From positions 1 to 6,648 of the forward strand of contig DLXG01000135.1 of NCBI GenBank assembly GCA_003448875.1: 6,648 nt of DNA, read 5' to 3'. Shown piece by piece: positions 1-6,645 of the stretch; position 1 is the stretch's first letter; each line of letters begins with the position of its first letter. This stretch comes from Anaerolineaceae bacterium (GTDB taxonomy: Bacteria; Chloroflexota; Anaerolineae; Anaerolineales; Anaerolineaceae). A program made the position numbers and the translations under genes. Below the pieces are notes generated by a model. That model ran no database searches and had not been told where the DNA came from. It saw nothing but the letters and a program-made list of their open reading frames with translations.

Positions 1-212
1 CCTTCACCGTTCTCAATTTGCAGCGCGTGTCTCTGAATGTGTTTGATTTTAATCAGCGCGGCTATGCTTCCTACTTAAAGTGCGGTTTTAAGGAAGAAGG
101 CCGCTTGCCGGCAGCATTGCTGAAAGCAGGTAAACGCTGTGATTTGATTTTTATGGGTATTCTGCGCTCGGATTGGGAAGAACTTCAAAAATCAACGAAC
201 CAAAAGGAGTAA
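1..212 (+). CDS. GNAT N-acetyltransferase, RimJ/RimL type (C-terminal part only)
   Basis: The 5' end is cut by the window edge; the frame is open from base 3 (residues FTVLNLQRVSLNVFDFNQRG onward) to a TAA at 210-212, giving about 69 residues. The string LNLQRVSLNVFDFNQRGYASY, followed by KCGFKEEGR and DLIFMGILRSDW, is the typical C-terminal part of the GNAT fold in the Acetyltransf_3 (RimJ/RimL/SpeG-like) group: the beta strand with V-F-x-N, the helix that packs near acetyl-CoA (the A-x-x-x-Y-x-K-x-G-F motif), and the final strand. These enzymes transfer acetyl from acetyl-CoA to an amine of a protein N-terminus, polyamine or small molecule in the cytoplasm; the substrate cannot be read from this fragment. 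The TTG at 18-20 is not a true start, because recognisable family sequence continues upstream of it. The gene is followed after 3 bases by another GNAT gene, so the two probably form one operon. Confidence 0.85.
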   Translation, partial: FTVLNLQRVSLNVFDFNQRGYASYLKCGFKEEGRLPAALLKAGKRCDLIFMGILRSDWEELQKSTNQKE

Positions 213-215
213 ACC

Positions 216-1220
216 ATGCGCGAGAAAATTGCTTTTCAACTTAGGCCGTTCGACCCATGTTATCTTAGCGAGGTGGTCAAGTTGCTCAATGCTGCCCAGG
301 CAGCAATCAATGGCAAGCCCATGACTACCGAAGAGGAATTGCAGTCCGAATTAAATTACCCCGGTTTCAATCCTGAAACGGATGTCCGTTTATTCTTTGA
401 TGAGAATAATCGGCTGGTGGCATACGCTGATTTCTGGGATCGTGGTCAACCGCATGTGCGCTTATTCGGCTTTGGGGCGGTGCATCCAGACTTTTGGGGG
501 AATGGGTTGGGGACGATGATTGTCCGCTGGTTTGAGCAACGCGCTAAGGATAGTCTTCCGCTTGCCCCGGCAGATGCGCAGGTGGTGCTTCATAGCAGCG
601 TCATGGCAAAGAATGTACGCGCCAAAAGATTATATGAAAGACAGGGATACCAGCATGTCCGCACGTTTTATCGAATGCGCATAGATTTTGACCAGCCGCC
701 GCAAAAACCAGCTATGCCCGCCGGCATTCAATTCCGCCCAATTCAGGATGAGAAGGATCTGCGTTTAGGGATATTTGCCGATTACGATTCTTTCAAAGAT
801 CATTGGGGTTTCGTTCAGGAAGGTGAGGATTTTGAGTCGTTTTACAAACGGATGTCTTATTTCCTGAACAATGATCCATTTGTAGACCTGAATAAGAGCC
901 TGCTGGCAATGGACGGCGAAGAGGTGGCGGGGGTGTGTTTCAATTCGATTGGCACGGTTGAGGATACACGGCAGGGTTGGGTGAATATTCTGGGTGTGCG
1001 CCGGCCGTGGCGTAAGCGCGGGATTGGACTGGCTTTATTGCTGGAAGCCTTCAATACCTTCTACTCGCTGGGCTTAACCTCGGCCGGGCTGGGAGTTGAC
1101 AGCTCCAATCTAACCGGTGCACTCAGGCTTTATGAACAAGCCGGTATGCGTGTTGAGGAAGAATTTCATACCTATGAAAAAGAATTGCGCCCCGGCCGTT
1201 CACTGTTCAATCGAGGTTGA
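216..1220 (+). CDS. tandem-domain GNAT acetyltransferase (MshD-like architecture)
   Basis: This 334-residue protein has two GNAT domains. The first spans about residues 5-158, with the acetyl-CoA loop at 89-100 (VHPDFWGNGLGT) and a C-terminal NVRAKRLYERQGY at 133-145. The second spans about 170-325, with strand and loop VNILGVRRPWRKRGIGLALL (256-275), a textbook R-x-x-G-x-G at R266-G269-G271, and NLTGALRLYEQAGM at 298-311. In the N-terminal loop the usual Gln/Arg is Trp94 (WGNGLG), so the C-terminal domain looks the better catalytic candidate. Two fused GNAT domains is the architecture of mycothiol synthase MshD and of many uncharacterised proteins. Mycothiol itself is an actinobacterial thiol, so that function should not be assigned here; the substrate is unknown. 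The ATG is supported by AAGGAG at 204-209, 6 bases upstream, and lies 3 bases after the preceding GNAT stop, suggesting cotranscription. No signal peptide or membrane segment is visible; the protein should be cytoplasmic. Confidence 0.85.
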   Translation: MREKIAFQLRPFDPCYLSEVVKLLNAAQAAINGKPMTTEEELQSELNYPGFNPETDVRLFFDENNRLVAYADFWDRGQPHVRLFGFGAVHPDFWGNGLGTMIVRWFEQRAKDSLPLAPADAQVVLHSSVMAKNVRAKRLYERQGYQHVRTFYRMRIDFDQPPQKPAMPAGIQFRPIQDEKDLRLGIFADYDSFKDHWGFVQEGEDFESFYKRMSYFLNNDPFVDLNKSLLAMDGEEVAGVCFNSIGTVEDTRQGWVNILGVRRPWRKRGIGLALLLEAFNTFYSLGLTSAGLGVDSSNLTGALRLYEQAGMRVEEEFHTYEKELRPGRSLFNRG

Positions 1221-1231
1221 TATTTTCATTC

Positions 1232-1265
1232 GGCTGGTGGTTGAGAGTACACCCAACCGCCAGCC
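1232..1265 (+). terminator. 12-bp hairpin after the GNAT gene, candidate terminator
   Basis: The left arm GGCTGGTGGTTG (1232-1243) pairs with the right arm CAACCGCCAGCC (1254-1265) over 12 base pairs, with a single U-G wobble and a 10-base loop. It begins 11 bases after the stop codon of the tandem GNAT gene and ends 11 bases before a promoter-like sequence, exactly where a boundary between transcription units is expected. The bases after the stem (CTGAACTTTCG) have only a three-T run, so this is not a canonical intrinsic terminator. It could act with a termination factor, protect the 3' end of the message, or be bound by a protein as DNA. Confidence 0.5.
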
Positions 1266-1276
1266 CTGAACTTTCG

Positions 1277-1285
1277 TGGTATACT
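1277..1285 (+). promoter_or_regulatory. extended -10 promoter for the HAD-phosphoesterase pair
   Basis: TGG-TATACT is an extended -10 element (TGn followed by a hexamer with 5 of 6 matches to TATAAT). No good -35 hexamer sits 16-18 bases upstream; that position (CCGCCA, 1257-1262) falls in the hairpin arm, so recognition would rest on the TGn motif. The expected start of transcription is about 1291-1293, giving a very short leader of about 15 bases before the ATG at 1307. The location, right after a hairpin and in a non-coding gap, supports the call; there is no experimental evidence. Confidence 0.5.
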
Positions 1286-1306
1286 CTTGCGGTTGAGATC
1301 CGCAAA

Positions 1307-1930
1307 ATGGATGATTCTGTGATTCGTGCTGTTATTTTTGATATGGGCGGAGTCCTTCTGCGAACGGAGGACGCTTCTCCGCGTGAACGGTTGGCGCGTC
1401 GTTTGGGAATTTCTCGCCAGGCGCTCGAAGAGGCGGTCTTTCTAAGCCCTTCCTCTAAACTTGCCGAAGTGGGGGAGATTAGTGAGGCTGAACACTGGAA
1501 GACAATTCTTGATCAACTGGGTGTGCCGGAGGAGGAACGCGCGGCTTTTCGGGAGGAATTCTGGTCGGGCGACCGTGTGGACTACAAACTGGTGGAGTGG
1601 CTTGGCAGCCTGCGCCCTGCCTATAAAACGGGTTTGTTAAGCAATGCCTGGGACGAAGCTCGAAAGGCCATACAGTCTCGTTTCGGGTTTTTAGATGTCT
1701 TCGATGTCAGTTTGTTTTCTGCTGAAGTCAAACTGCGTAAACCCGATGAGCGATTTTATCGTTTGATTCTTGAACGGCTGGGAGTAAAACCACCACAAGC
1801 CATATTTGTGGATGATTTTCCGCTGAATATAGAGGCAGCATCGCGGCTGGGTATGAAGGCCGTTCATTTTCGCAGCGCGGAGCAAGCCCTGCGAGAAGTT
1901 AAGGAATTATTGAACCATAAATCAGGATAG
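1307..1930 (+). CDS. HAD-superfamily hydrolase, subfamily IA
   Basis: The 207-residue cytoplasmic protein has the four HAD motifs in order. Motif I is FDMGGV at 11-16 with nucleophile Asp12. Motif II is the Ser of LLSNAW (Ser112-Asn113). Motif III is the Lys of KLRKPDERFY (Lys145). Motif IV is VDDFPLNIEAA (Asp169-Asp170). Residues about 18-90 form the small helical cap of subfamily I. The second Asp of the usual DxD phosphatase motif is Gly14 (D-M-G-G-V), as in the YihX/epoxide-hydrolase-N-domain-like branch. Likely activity is therefore a small-molecule phosphatase or related hydrolase, but the substrate is not predictable. The ATG at 1307 is chosen because family members start a few residues before motif I. 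A longer frame open from TTG 1217 would add 30 residues encoded by a hairpin and a promoter and unlike any HAD N-terminus. The ribosome binding site is weak (GAG at 1295-1297). The gene is followed after 4 bases by a metallophosphoesterase, probably in the same transcript. Confidence 0.88.
   Translation: MDDSVIRAVIFDMGGVLLRTEDASPRERLARRLGISRQALEEAVFLSPSSKLAEVGEISEAEHWKTILDQLGVPEEERAAFREEFWSGDRVDYKLVEWLGSLRPAYKTGLLSNAWDEARKAIQSRFGFLDVFDVSLFSAEVKLRKPDERFYRLILERLGVKPPQAIFVDDFPLNIEAASRLGMKAVHFRSAEQALREVKELLNHKSG
1924..1927 (+). promoter_or_regulatory. ribosome binding site choosing the GTG start of the phosphoesterase
   Basis: AGGA at 1924-1927 lies inside the last codons of the HAD gene, 7 bases before the GTG at 1935. 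The competing starts GTG 1941, ATG 1944 and ATG 1947 are 13, 16 and 19 bases away, which is too far for good pairing geometry. This favours GTG 1935, although a start at 1944 or 1947 would not affect the conserved domain. Confidence 0.5.
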
Positions 1931-1934
1931 ATTT

Positions 1935-2561
1935 GTGGTCGTGATGATGCGGCAGGATATTTTATTTCAGGACCGCTTAAGAATCGTCATCGGGGTAATT
2001 GCCGATACACATGTGCCGGACCGCGTGGATGCGTTGCACCCCGAATTAGAAAACAATTTACAGTCGGAGAAGGTAGATGCCATCATTCATGCTGGGGATA
2101 TTTCCAGCCCAGCGGTGGTAAAGCAGTTGGAGCATATTGCACCTGTATTTGCGGTGAGAGGGAACCGGGATTGGGCTTTTAGTAAAGCCCTGCCATGGTC
2201 GCGTACAATTGTGATCGGAGGTGTCCGTATCCTGCTCATTCACGGCCAGGGCGGTTTGTGGGATTATTTGGTAGACAAAGTGTGGTATCTTCTGGATGGT
2301 TACCGCCCCGAACGTTACCTGCGTTTGATTGAACGCCATTTGAAAGATGAACAGGTGATTGTGTTTGGACATACGCATCGGGCGTTGGTGTTGGAGAGGC
2401 AGGGTCGGCTCTTCATTAACCCCGGATCGGCTGCCTTTGGGATTGGAAAGGATGGTCAACCTTCCATGGGAATTTTGGAGATAGAAGAAGGGCGGGCTTC
2501 AGCGCGGATTGTAAACTTGTCGAAACTTAAAGCCAACGGACGCAGTTGGAAGAAATTTTAA
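1935..2561 (+). CDS. YfcE/MJ0936-like metallophosphoesterase
   Basis: This 208-residue protein has the calcineurin-like metallophosphoesterase motifs of the small YfcE-like group (Metallophos_2). They are D24-T-H26 (IADTH), G54-D55 (HAGDIS), G76-N77-R78-D79 (RGNRDW), H103-G104 (LIHGQG), and G145-H146-T147-H148 followed by NPGS at 162-165. These residues bind two divalent metals, usually Mn2+ or similar, and hydrolyse phosphodiester bonds. The GNRD motif lacks the catalytic His of GNHD/E enzymes, as is usual for YfcE-type proteins (GNCD in E. coli YfcE). The natural substrate is unknown; cyclic nucleotides or other phosphodiesters are possible. No signal peptide is seen. Starts at GTG 1935, ATG 1944 and ATG 1947 are possible; the first has the best-placed ribosome binding site. 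It sits 4 bases after the HAD gene, so the two hydrolases are probably cotranscribed. The C-terminus is basic (SKLKANGRSWKKF). Confidence 0.88.
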   Translation: MVVMMRQDILFQDRLRIVIGVIADTHVPDRVDALHPELENNLQSEKVDAIIHAGDISSPAVVKQLEHIAPVFAVRGNRDWAFSKALPWSRTIVIGGVRILLIHGQGGLWDYLVDKVWYLLDGYRPERYLRLIERHLKDEQVIVFGHTHRALVLERQGRLFINPGSAAFGIGKDGQPSMGILEIEEGRASARIVNLSKLKANGRSWKKF

Positions 2562-2583
2562 GATTGAATTTTTGGTAAATTTA

Positions 2584-2610
2584 TTAACATTTTGATTTTT
2601 ATGGTATAAT
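2584..2610 (+). promoter_or_regulatory. rpoB promoter with extended -10 element
   Basis: TATAAT (2605-2610) is a perfect -10 hexamer and is preceded by TGG (2602-2604), giving an extended -10. TTAACA at 2584-2589 matches TTGACA at 5 of 6 positions but with a 15-base spacer, shorter than ideal; TTATTA at 2581-2586 would give 18. The region from about 2556 to 2610 is strongly AT-rich and could help as an UP-like element. Transcription would start near 2617, leaving a leader of about 99 bases before rpoB. This is the most convincing promoter in the window and implies that rpoB (and presumably rpoC) is transcribed independently of the phosphoesterase gene. Confidence 0.75.
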
Positions 2611-2616
2611 GACAAT

Positions 2617-2715
2617 TTGCGTATTAAGATAGAATGCCGTAAAAGGGCCTGGAAACATTGTTTGGTTTCATGCAAACGGTGATATCCTGTTCGTAATTTC
2701 TGTCAGGAGAAAAAA
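2617..2715 (+). promoter_or_regulatory. rpoB 5' leader with short competing hairpins
   Basis: This is the non-coding leader from the predicted start site to the rpoB ATG. The ribosome binding site AGGAG (2705-2709) is strong and 6 bases from the ATG. Three 5-bp pairings are visible: GAAAC 2652-2656 with GTTTC 2665-2669; GTTTG 2660-2664 with CAAAC 2673-2677, which overlaps the first and so excludes it; and TCCTG 2685-2689 with CAGGA 2704-2708, which would hide most of the ribosome binding site. Stems this short arise by chance, so a regulatory role is only a suggestion. No known riboswitch or L10 leader fold is recognisable. Confidence 0.35.
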
Positions 2716-5700
2716 ATGCCTTCTGTTCTCAAAACCAAATCTTACGCTCGAATTCCGGTTGTATATAACCTTCCCAATCTAATTGAGGTGCAGATTGACT
2801 CGTTCAAGCGCCTTAAATCGGAGGGGCTGGCGGATTTATTCCATGAGATTTCCCCGATTGAGTCGTACAACAAGGGGATGAAACTGTATTTTCCAAGCCG
2901 CTCCCCCGAATCGGAGCAGTGGGGTCTGAAATTCTGGTTTGGTGAACCCAAGCATTCAATTGAGGAATGCGTCGAGCGCGATTTGACCTATGCCAGCCCG
3001 TTGTATGTCTCGGTGCTGCTGGCTGGACCGGATGTGCCGGAACCGATCAAGCAGGATATTTTCCTCGGCGATTTTCCGGAAATGACCGAAAAAGGCACCT
3101 TTATTATCAACGGTACTGAACGGGTGGTTGTATCTCAGCTAATCCGCTCACCGGGTGTTTATTTTGAAGCGCCGGTTGACCGCGCGACGGGTCACCGTTT
3201 GGCAATGGCCAAGTTGATTCCTGACCGTGGCGCCTGGATGGAATTTGAGACTCGCAAGAATGACTATCTGATCCTCAAATTCAATCGCAAACGAACGGTG
3301 CCGATCACCATTTTCCTGCGCGCGCTGGCAGCCGTTTCGGATGGTCTGGGCGACTCGCCGATCAAAACCGGTTCGGACGAAGAATTGATTGCCCTCTTTC
3401 AGGATGTTGATAACAATCCGGATCGGTTGTTCATCACTTCCACTATACGGCAAGAACCGCCGTGGGACTTGAGCGGTGGTTTGACCATTGGTGAAGCTGC
3501 CCTGATTGAATTCTTCAAGCGTATGCGTCCGGGTGATCCGGCTACACTTGAAAATGCGCGCGAGTTTCTGGAGGAACAATTATTCGACCAGCGCCATTAT
3601 GATCTGGAGAAGGTTGGGCGTTACAAGCTCAATCAAAAACTGGATCTGATGGATAAGATCCCGATGAGCCACCGTACCGTAACCGCCTGGGATGTGGTCT
3701 ATCTGGTGCGGCGCATGATCATGATCAACAATGAGAAAGAAGACAAGGACGATATTGATCACCTTGGCAATCGGCGGGTTAAGACGGTTGGCGAGTTGAT
3801 TCAGAACAAACTGCGGGTTGGCCTGCGCCGTATGGAGCGGGTGATCAAGGAACGCATGTCCATTCGTGATCAGGATCAAACCTCACCGGTCAGTCTGGTC
3901 AACATTCGCCCGGTGGTGGCGGCATTAAGGGAGTTTTTCGGATCCAGCCAACTCTCACAGTTCATGGACCAGACCAACCCCCTGGCGGAGTTGCGCCACA
4001 AGCGCACCCTCTCGGCGTTGGGTCCGGGCGGTCTGCGCCGTGAACGGGCCGGTTTTGATGTGCGCGATGTACACCACTCCCACTACGGGCGCATCTGCCC
4101 GATTGAAACACCCGAAGGTCCAAACATTGGTTTGATTGGTCGCCTGGCCAGTTATGCTCGCGTAAATGAATACGGTTTCATTGAGACGCCATACCGCCGG
4201 GTAGTCAAGGCTCTTTCGTCCAATGATCCCCAACTGGTGGGCAGGGCATTGGCGGAAAATCTCACCGATCCCGAAACGGGTGAGGTGATTCTGCGGCAGG
4301 GCGAGCGGGTCACCCCTGAATTGCTGCCAGCCATTCAAAAATTGAATCGTTCTACCATTTTTGTGGTGCCGTTTGTCTCGGAGGAGGTGGAGTATCTTTC
4401 AGCGGATGCTGAGGATAAATTTGTCATCGCTCAGGCTAACACACCATTAAATGAGTACAACGAATTTACCGAGACCCGCATCATGTGCCGGCACCACTCG
4501 GACTTCCGTATGTCCTCGCCGGAAGCGGTGAACTACATGGACGTTGCCCCTCACCAGGTTGTGGGTATCAGCGCGTCCTTGATTCCCTTCCTCGAGCATG
4601 ATGATGCCAACCGGGCTTTGATGGGTTCAAACATGCAGGCGCAGGCCGTCCCACTGGTGCAGCCGGATATCCCGATCATCTCAACCGGGATGGAGGCCTA
4701 TGCGGCACTGGATTCCGGGCAGGTGCTGATTGCCGAAGAAGATGGAGATGTGGTTTCCGTCACCGGTCGTCAGATTGTGGTGCGCGGCGAGTCGGGATTG
4801 CACACGTACAACCTGCGTAAATACCAGCGCTCCAATCAATCCACCTGCATTGACCAACGCCCGGCGGTGGTCAAAGGACAGCGCGTCCACAAGGGTGATG
4901 TGCTGGCAGATTCTTCTTCTACGGTGAACGGCAATCTGGCATTAGGCCAAAACGTGGTCGTTGCCTTCCTTTCCTGGGAAGGCGGCAACTTCGAGGACGC
5001 GATCCTGATCTCAGAAAAACTGGTGCAGGATGACCGCTTTACTTCCGTTCACATTGAAAAATACGAGGTCGAAGCGCGGGATACCAAGCTTGGGCCGGAA
5101 GAAATTACCCGAGATATACCCAATGTGGGCGAGGATGCCATCAAGGACCTTGATGAACACGGTATCATCCGCATTGGGGCGGAGGTAGGGCCAAACGATA
5201 TTCTGGTCGGCAAAATCACACCGAAGGGTGAAAAGGAACTGACCCCTGAAGAACGTTTGCTGCGGGCAATCTTTGGCGAGAAATCCCGCGATGTGAAGGA
5301 TACCTCTTTGCGGATGCCGCATGGTGAACGCGGCAAAGTGGTGGATGTGAAAGTGTTTACCCGCGAAGAAAACAGCGATCTTTCCGCCGGCGTAGATATG
5401 ATGGTGCGTGTTTCTGTGGCACAGCGCCGCAAGATAACCGCGGGTGATAAGATGGCCGGCCGGCATGGGAACAAAGGTGTGGTTTCGCGGGTGGTGCCGG
5501 TTGAAAACATGCCGTTCCTGGAGGACGGTACCCCAGTCGACATCATTCTCAATCCGTTGGGCGTTCCCGGCCGTATGAACATCGGTCAGGTGTTGGAAAC
5601 TCACCTCGGCTGGGCAGCCCAGCGCCTCGGCTTCCGCGCCATTACGCCGGTCTTTGACGGAGCGAACGAAAAGGAAATCGAAGCCGAACTGGCCCGGGCG

Positions 5701-6636
5701 TGGATGATTGACCAGGCCTGGAAGGAAGCCAGCGAACGCGCCTGGCAATGGCTCAAAGAACAGACTTATGACCCGGAGAGCATTCGGGATGATGATGAAG
5801 TGCGGCTGCTCTACCTTGAGCAGGAATTAGCCAACCACGGCTATGATGTTGAAAAACTTTCTTATGATGAAAATTATGCGCGCTGGTCGTGGATGGAAGT
5901 CTGGCTGAAAGAACACGGATACGATCCGAAGGACGTTCTGGTCTATGAAGAGAACGTTACCCGCGACCCGCAAATGGCTCTTAAAGACCAACGGGCAGTG
6001 ACGGCGTGTTTGCGGCTGTGGCTGCACGAAAATGGGATTGAAGTTGAGCCAGAGGCTGACGACCAGCTGGTACGTCAGCGGGCAGAAGCCTACATGCTGG
6101 AAAGCGGTAACCCCATCCCGGTGATTGGCAAGGTAATTCTGCGGGACGGAAAAACCGGCCTGCCGTATGATCAACCGGTTACGGTCGGCGTGATGACCAT
6201 GCTCAAGCTGCATCACCTGGTTGAAGATAAAGTCCACGCCCGCTCTACCGGTCCATACTCGCTGGTAACGCAGCAGCCGTTGGGCGGTAAGGCTCAATTT
6301 GGCGGGCAGCGCTTTGGTGAAATGGAAGTATGGGCATTGGAGGCCTACGGTGCGGCCTATACCTTGCAAGAGATTCTGACCGTGAAATCGGATGATGTGC
6401 AGGGGCGTGTGGCGACTTATGAGGCGATTGTCAAAAATGAGCCCATCGAAGAGCCCAGTCTGCCGGCATCCTTCCGTGTGTTGGTTAAGGAGTTGCAGAG
6501 TCTTGGTCTGGCGGTGGAGGCGGTTATGGATTCGGGTGAGGTTATCCGCTTTGGCAAAGACGAAGAAAGGGTACGCCCGCCGAAACTGGAAACCGGCTTA
6601 CTGACATTGGGAGAGGAATTGGATGAACTGATGTGA
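2716..6636 (+). CDS. rpoB: DNA-directed RNA polymerase subunit beta
   Basis: This is a complete 1306-residue beta subunit, part of the cytoplasmic RNA polymerase core (alpha2-beta-beta'-omega) that synthesises RNA from NTPs. Landmarks: [22 protein letters not shown] at 127-148 (Val139 and Gln141 match E. coli Val146 and Gln148); rifampicin region [11 protein letters not shown] to LSALGPGG at 409-438 (Asp418, His428 and Ser433 match E. coli 516, 526 and 531; Thr431 replaces Arg529); [10 protein letters not shown] with Glu760-Asp761; [12 protein letters not shown] with active-site Lys912 and Lys920 (E. coli 1065 and 1073); [20 protein letters not shown] with His1174 (E. coli 1237); and the C-terminal clamp contact [12 protein letters not shown]. 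Both large E. coli insertions are absent. Instead there are insertions at about 498-553 and 996-1132. The frame is intact. ATG 2716 has AGGAG 6 bases upstream and begins the usual short N-terminus. An ATG 9 bases after the stop, presumably rpoC, suggests the normal rpoBC operon. Confidence 0.99.
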   Translation: MPSVLKTKSYARIPVVYNLPNLIEVQIDSFKRLKSEGLADLFHEISPIESYNKGMKLYFPSRSPESEQWGLKFWFGEPKHSIEECVERDLTYASPLYVSVLLAGPDVPEPIKQDIFLGDFPEMTEKGTFIINGTERVVVSQLIRSPGVYFEAPVDRATGHRLAMAKLIPDRGAWMEFETRKNDYLILKFNRKRTVPITIFLRALAAVSDGLGDSPIKTGSDEELIALFQDVDNNPDRLFITSTIRQEPPWDLSGGLTIGEAALIEFFKRMRPGDPATLENAREFLEEQLFDQRHYDLEKVGRYKLNQKLDLMDKIPMSHRTVTAWDVVYLVRRMIMINNEKEDKDDIDHLGNRRVKTVGELIQNKLRVGLRRMERVIKERMSIRDQDQTSPVSLVNIRPVVAALREFFGSSQLSQFMDQTNPLAELRHKRTLSALGPGGLRRERAGFDVRDVHHSHYGRICPIETPEGPNIGLIGRLASYARVNEYGFIETPYRRVVKALSSNDPQLVGRALAENLTDPETGEVILRQGERVTPELLPAIQKLNRSTIFVVPFVSEEVEYLSADAEDKFVIAQANTPLNEYNEFTETRIMCRHHSDFRMSSPEAVNYMDVAPHQVVGISASLIPFLEHDDANRALMGSNMQAQAVPLVQPDIPIISTGMEAYAALDSGQVLIAEEDGDVVSVTGRQIVVRGESGLHTYNLRKYQRSNQSTCIDQRPAVVKGQRVHKGDVLADSSSTVNGNLALGQNVVVAFLSWEGGNFEDAILISEKLVQDDRFTSVHIEKYEVEARDTKLGPEEITRDIPNVGEDAIKDLDEHGIIRIGAEVGPNDILVGKITPKGEKELTPEERLLRAIFGEKSRDVKDTSLRMPHGERGKVVDVKVFTREENSDLSAGVDMMVRVSVAQRRKITAGDKMAGRHGNKGVVSRVVPVENMPFLEDGTPVDIILNPLGVPGRMNIGQVLETHLGWAAQRLGFRAITPVFDGANEKEIEAELARAWMIDQAWKEASERAWQWLKEQTYDPESIRDDDEVRLLYLEQELANHGYDVEKLSYDENYARWSWMEVWLKEHGYDPKDVLVYEENVTRDPQMALKDQRAVTACLRLWLHENGIEVEPEADDQLVRQRAEAYMLESGNPIPVIGKVILRDGKTGLPYDQPVTVGVMTMLKLHHLVEDKVHARSTGPYSLVTQQPLGGKAQFGGQRFGEMEVWALEAYGAAYTLQEILTVKSDDVQGRVATYEAIVKNEPIEEPSLPASFRVLVKELQSLGLAVEAVMDSGEVIRFGKDEERVRPPKLETGLLTLGEELDELM
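4207..4374 (+). other. RpoB insertion of about 50 residues (residues 498-553)
   Basis: After the conserved TPYRRVV, E. coli and Thermus beta have only about five residues (such as TDGVV) before the next conserved block, here SEEVEYLSA (555-563). This protein has about 50 more residues. The segment includes [18 protein letters not shown] (516-533) and LLPAIQKLN (536-544). The DPETGEV..G pattern followed by a helix resembles the beta-beta' module (sandwich-barrel hybrid) found as insertions in beta and beta' of several phyla; I recall similar strings in the N-terminal half of Firmicutes beta. Comparison sequences were recalled, not aligned by computation, so the boundaries are accurate to a few residues. 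The role is unknown; such modules sit on the enzyme surface. Confidence 0.65.
5701..6111 (+). other. RpoB insertion of about 137 residues (residues 996-1132)
   Basis: Between the conserved [17 protein letters not shown] (979-995) and [10 protein letters not shown] (1139-1148), B. subtilis beta has about 18 residues after FDGA, whereas this protein has 155. Thermus also has an insertion at this site, but shorter (about 50 residues as I recall it). The segment is predicted helical, rich in Asp/Glu and in tryptophan: 8 of the 16 Trp residues in the whole subunit lie in it (996, 1002, 1010, 1012, 1057, 1059, 1063, 1102). The reading frame is unbroken and the flanking catalytic blocks are intact, so this is a tolerated domain insertion and not a sequencing fault. 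It lies between the active-site lysines and His1174 in sequence, presumably projecting from the outer surface. It may contact another polymerase subunit, a regulator or a translation/transcription factor. Confidence 0.75.
5737..6066 (+). repeat. four degenerate protein repeats within the RpoB insertion
   Basis: Inside the large insertion a short motif recurs: [16 protein letters not shown] (1008-1023), [17 protein letters not shown] (1032-1048), [16 protein letters not shown] (1060-1075) and [14 protein letters not shown] (1099-1112). Each is a hydrophobic or Trp-containing helix, then an N/H-G-Y-D-like turn, then an acidic stretch, often with Y-D/E-E-N. The Tyr/Ile anchor recurs at 1018, 1043, 1069 and 1108, giving intervals of 25, 26 and 39 residues. 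The DNA copies have diverged too far to look like a recent tandem duplication. I do not recognise the repeat as a named family. Confidence 0.55.
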
Positions 6637-6645
6637 AAGGTGTCA

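Noticed and set aside
216..1220. Naming the tandem GNAT gene mshD (mycothiol synthase).
   Set aside because: Only the two-domain architecture is shared; no mycothiol genes are present and the suspected lineage is not known to make mycothiol.
1217..1306. TTG start that would overlap the GNAT stop and extend the HAD protein by 30 residues.
   Set aside because: The extension is encoded by the hairpin and promoter, has no family similarity, and the ATG at 1307 gives the usual HAD N-terminus.
2526..2562. Possible terminator at the end of the phosphoesterase gene: CCAAC 2533-2537 pairs with GTTGG 2545-2549, with outer CTTAAA 2526-2531 and TTTAAG 2557-2562.
   Set aside because: The inner stem is only 5 bp, the outer arms are separated by an uneven internal loop (1 and 7 bases), and the U-run does not directly follow the stem. 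Too weak to annotate, although some termination before the rpoB promoter is possible.
2564..2592. A second, upstream rpoB promoter using TTGAAT (2564-2569).
   Set aside because: The hexamer 16-17 bases downstream (AACATT or ACATTT) is a poor -10; the extended -10 at 2602-2610 is far better.
5011..5748. Long open frame (245 codons) on the - strand inside rpoB, with another at 5049-5582.
   Set aside because: It lies wholly opposite the most conserved part of rpoB, has no recognisable domain, and its sequence is what antisense reading of conserved rpoB codons gives.
5827..6369. Open frame of 180 codons on the - strand across the RpoB insertion.
   Set aside because: The + strand frame is continuous with flanking beta motifs; the antisense product shows no domain or ribosome binding site that would make it credible.
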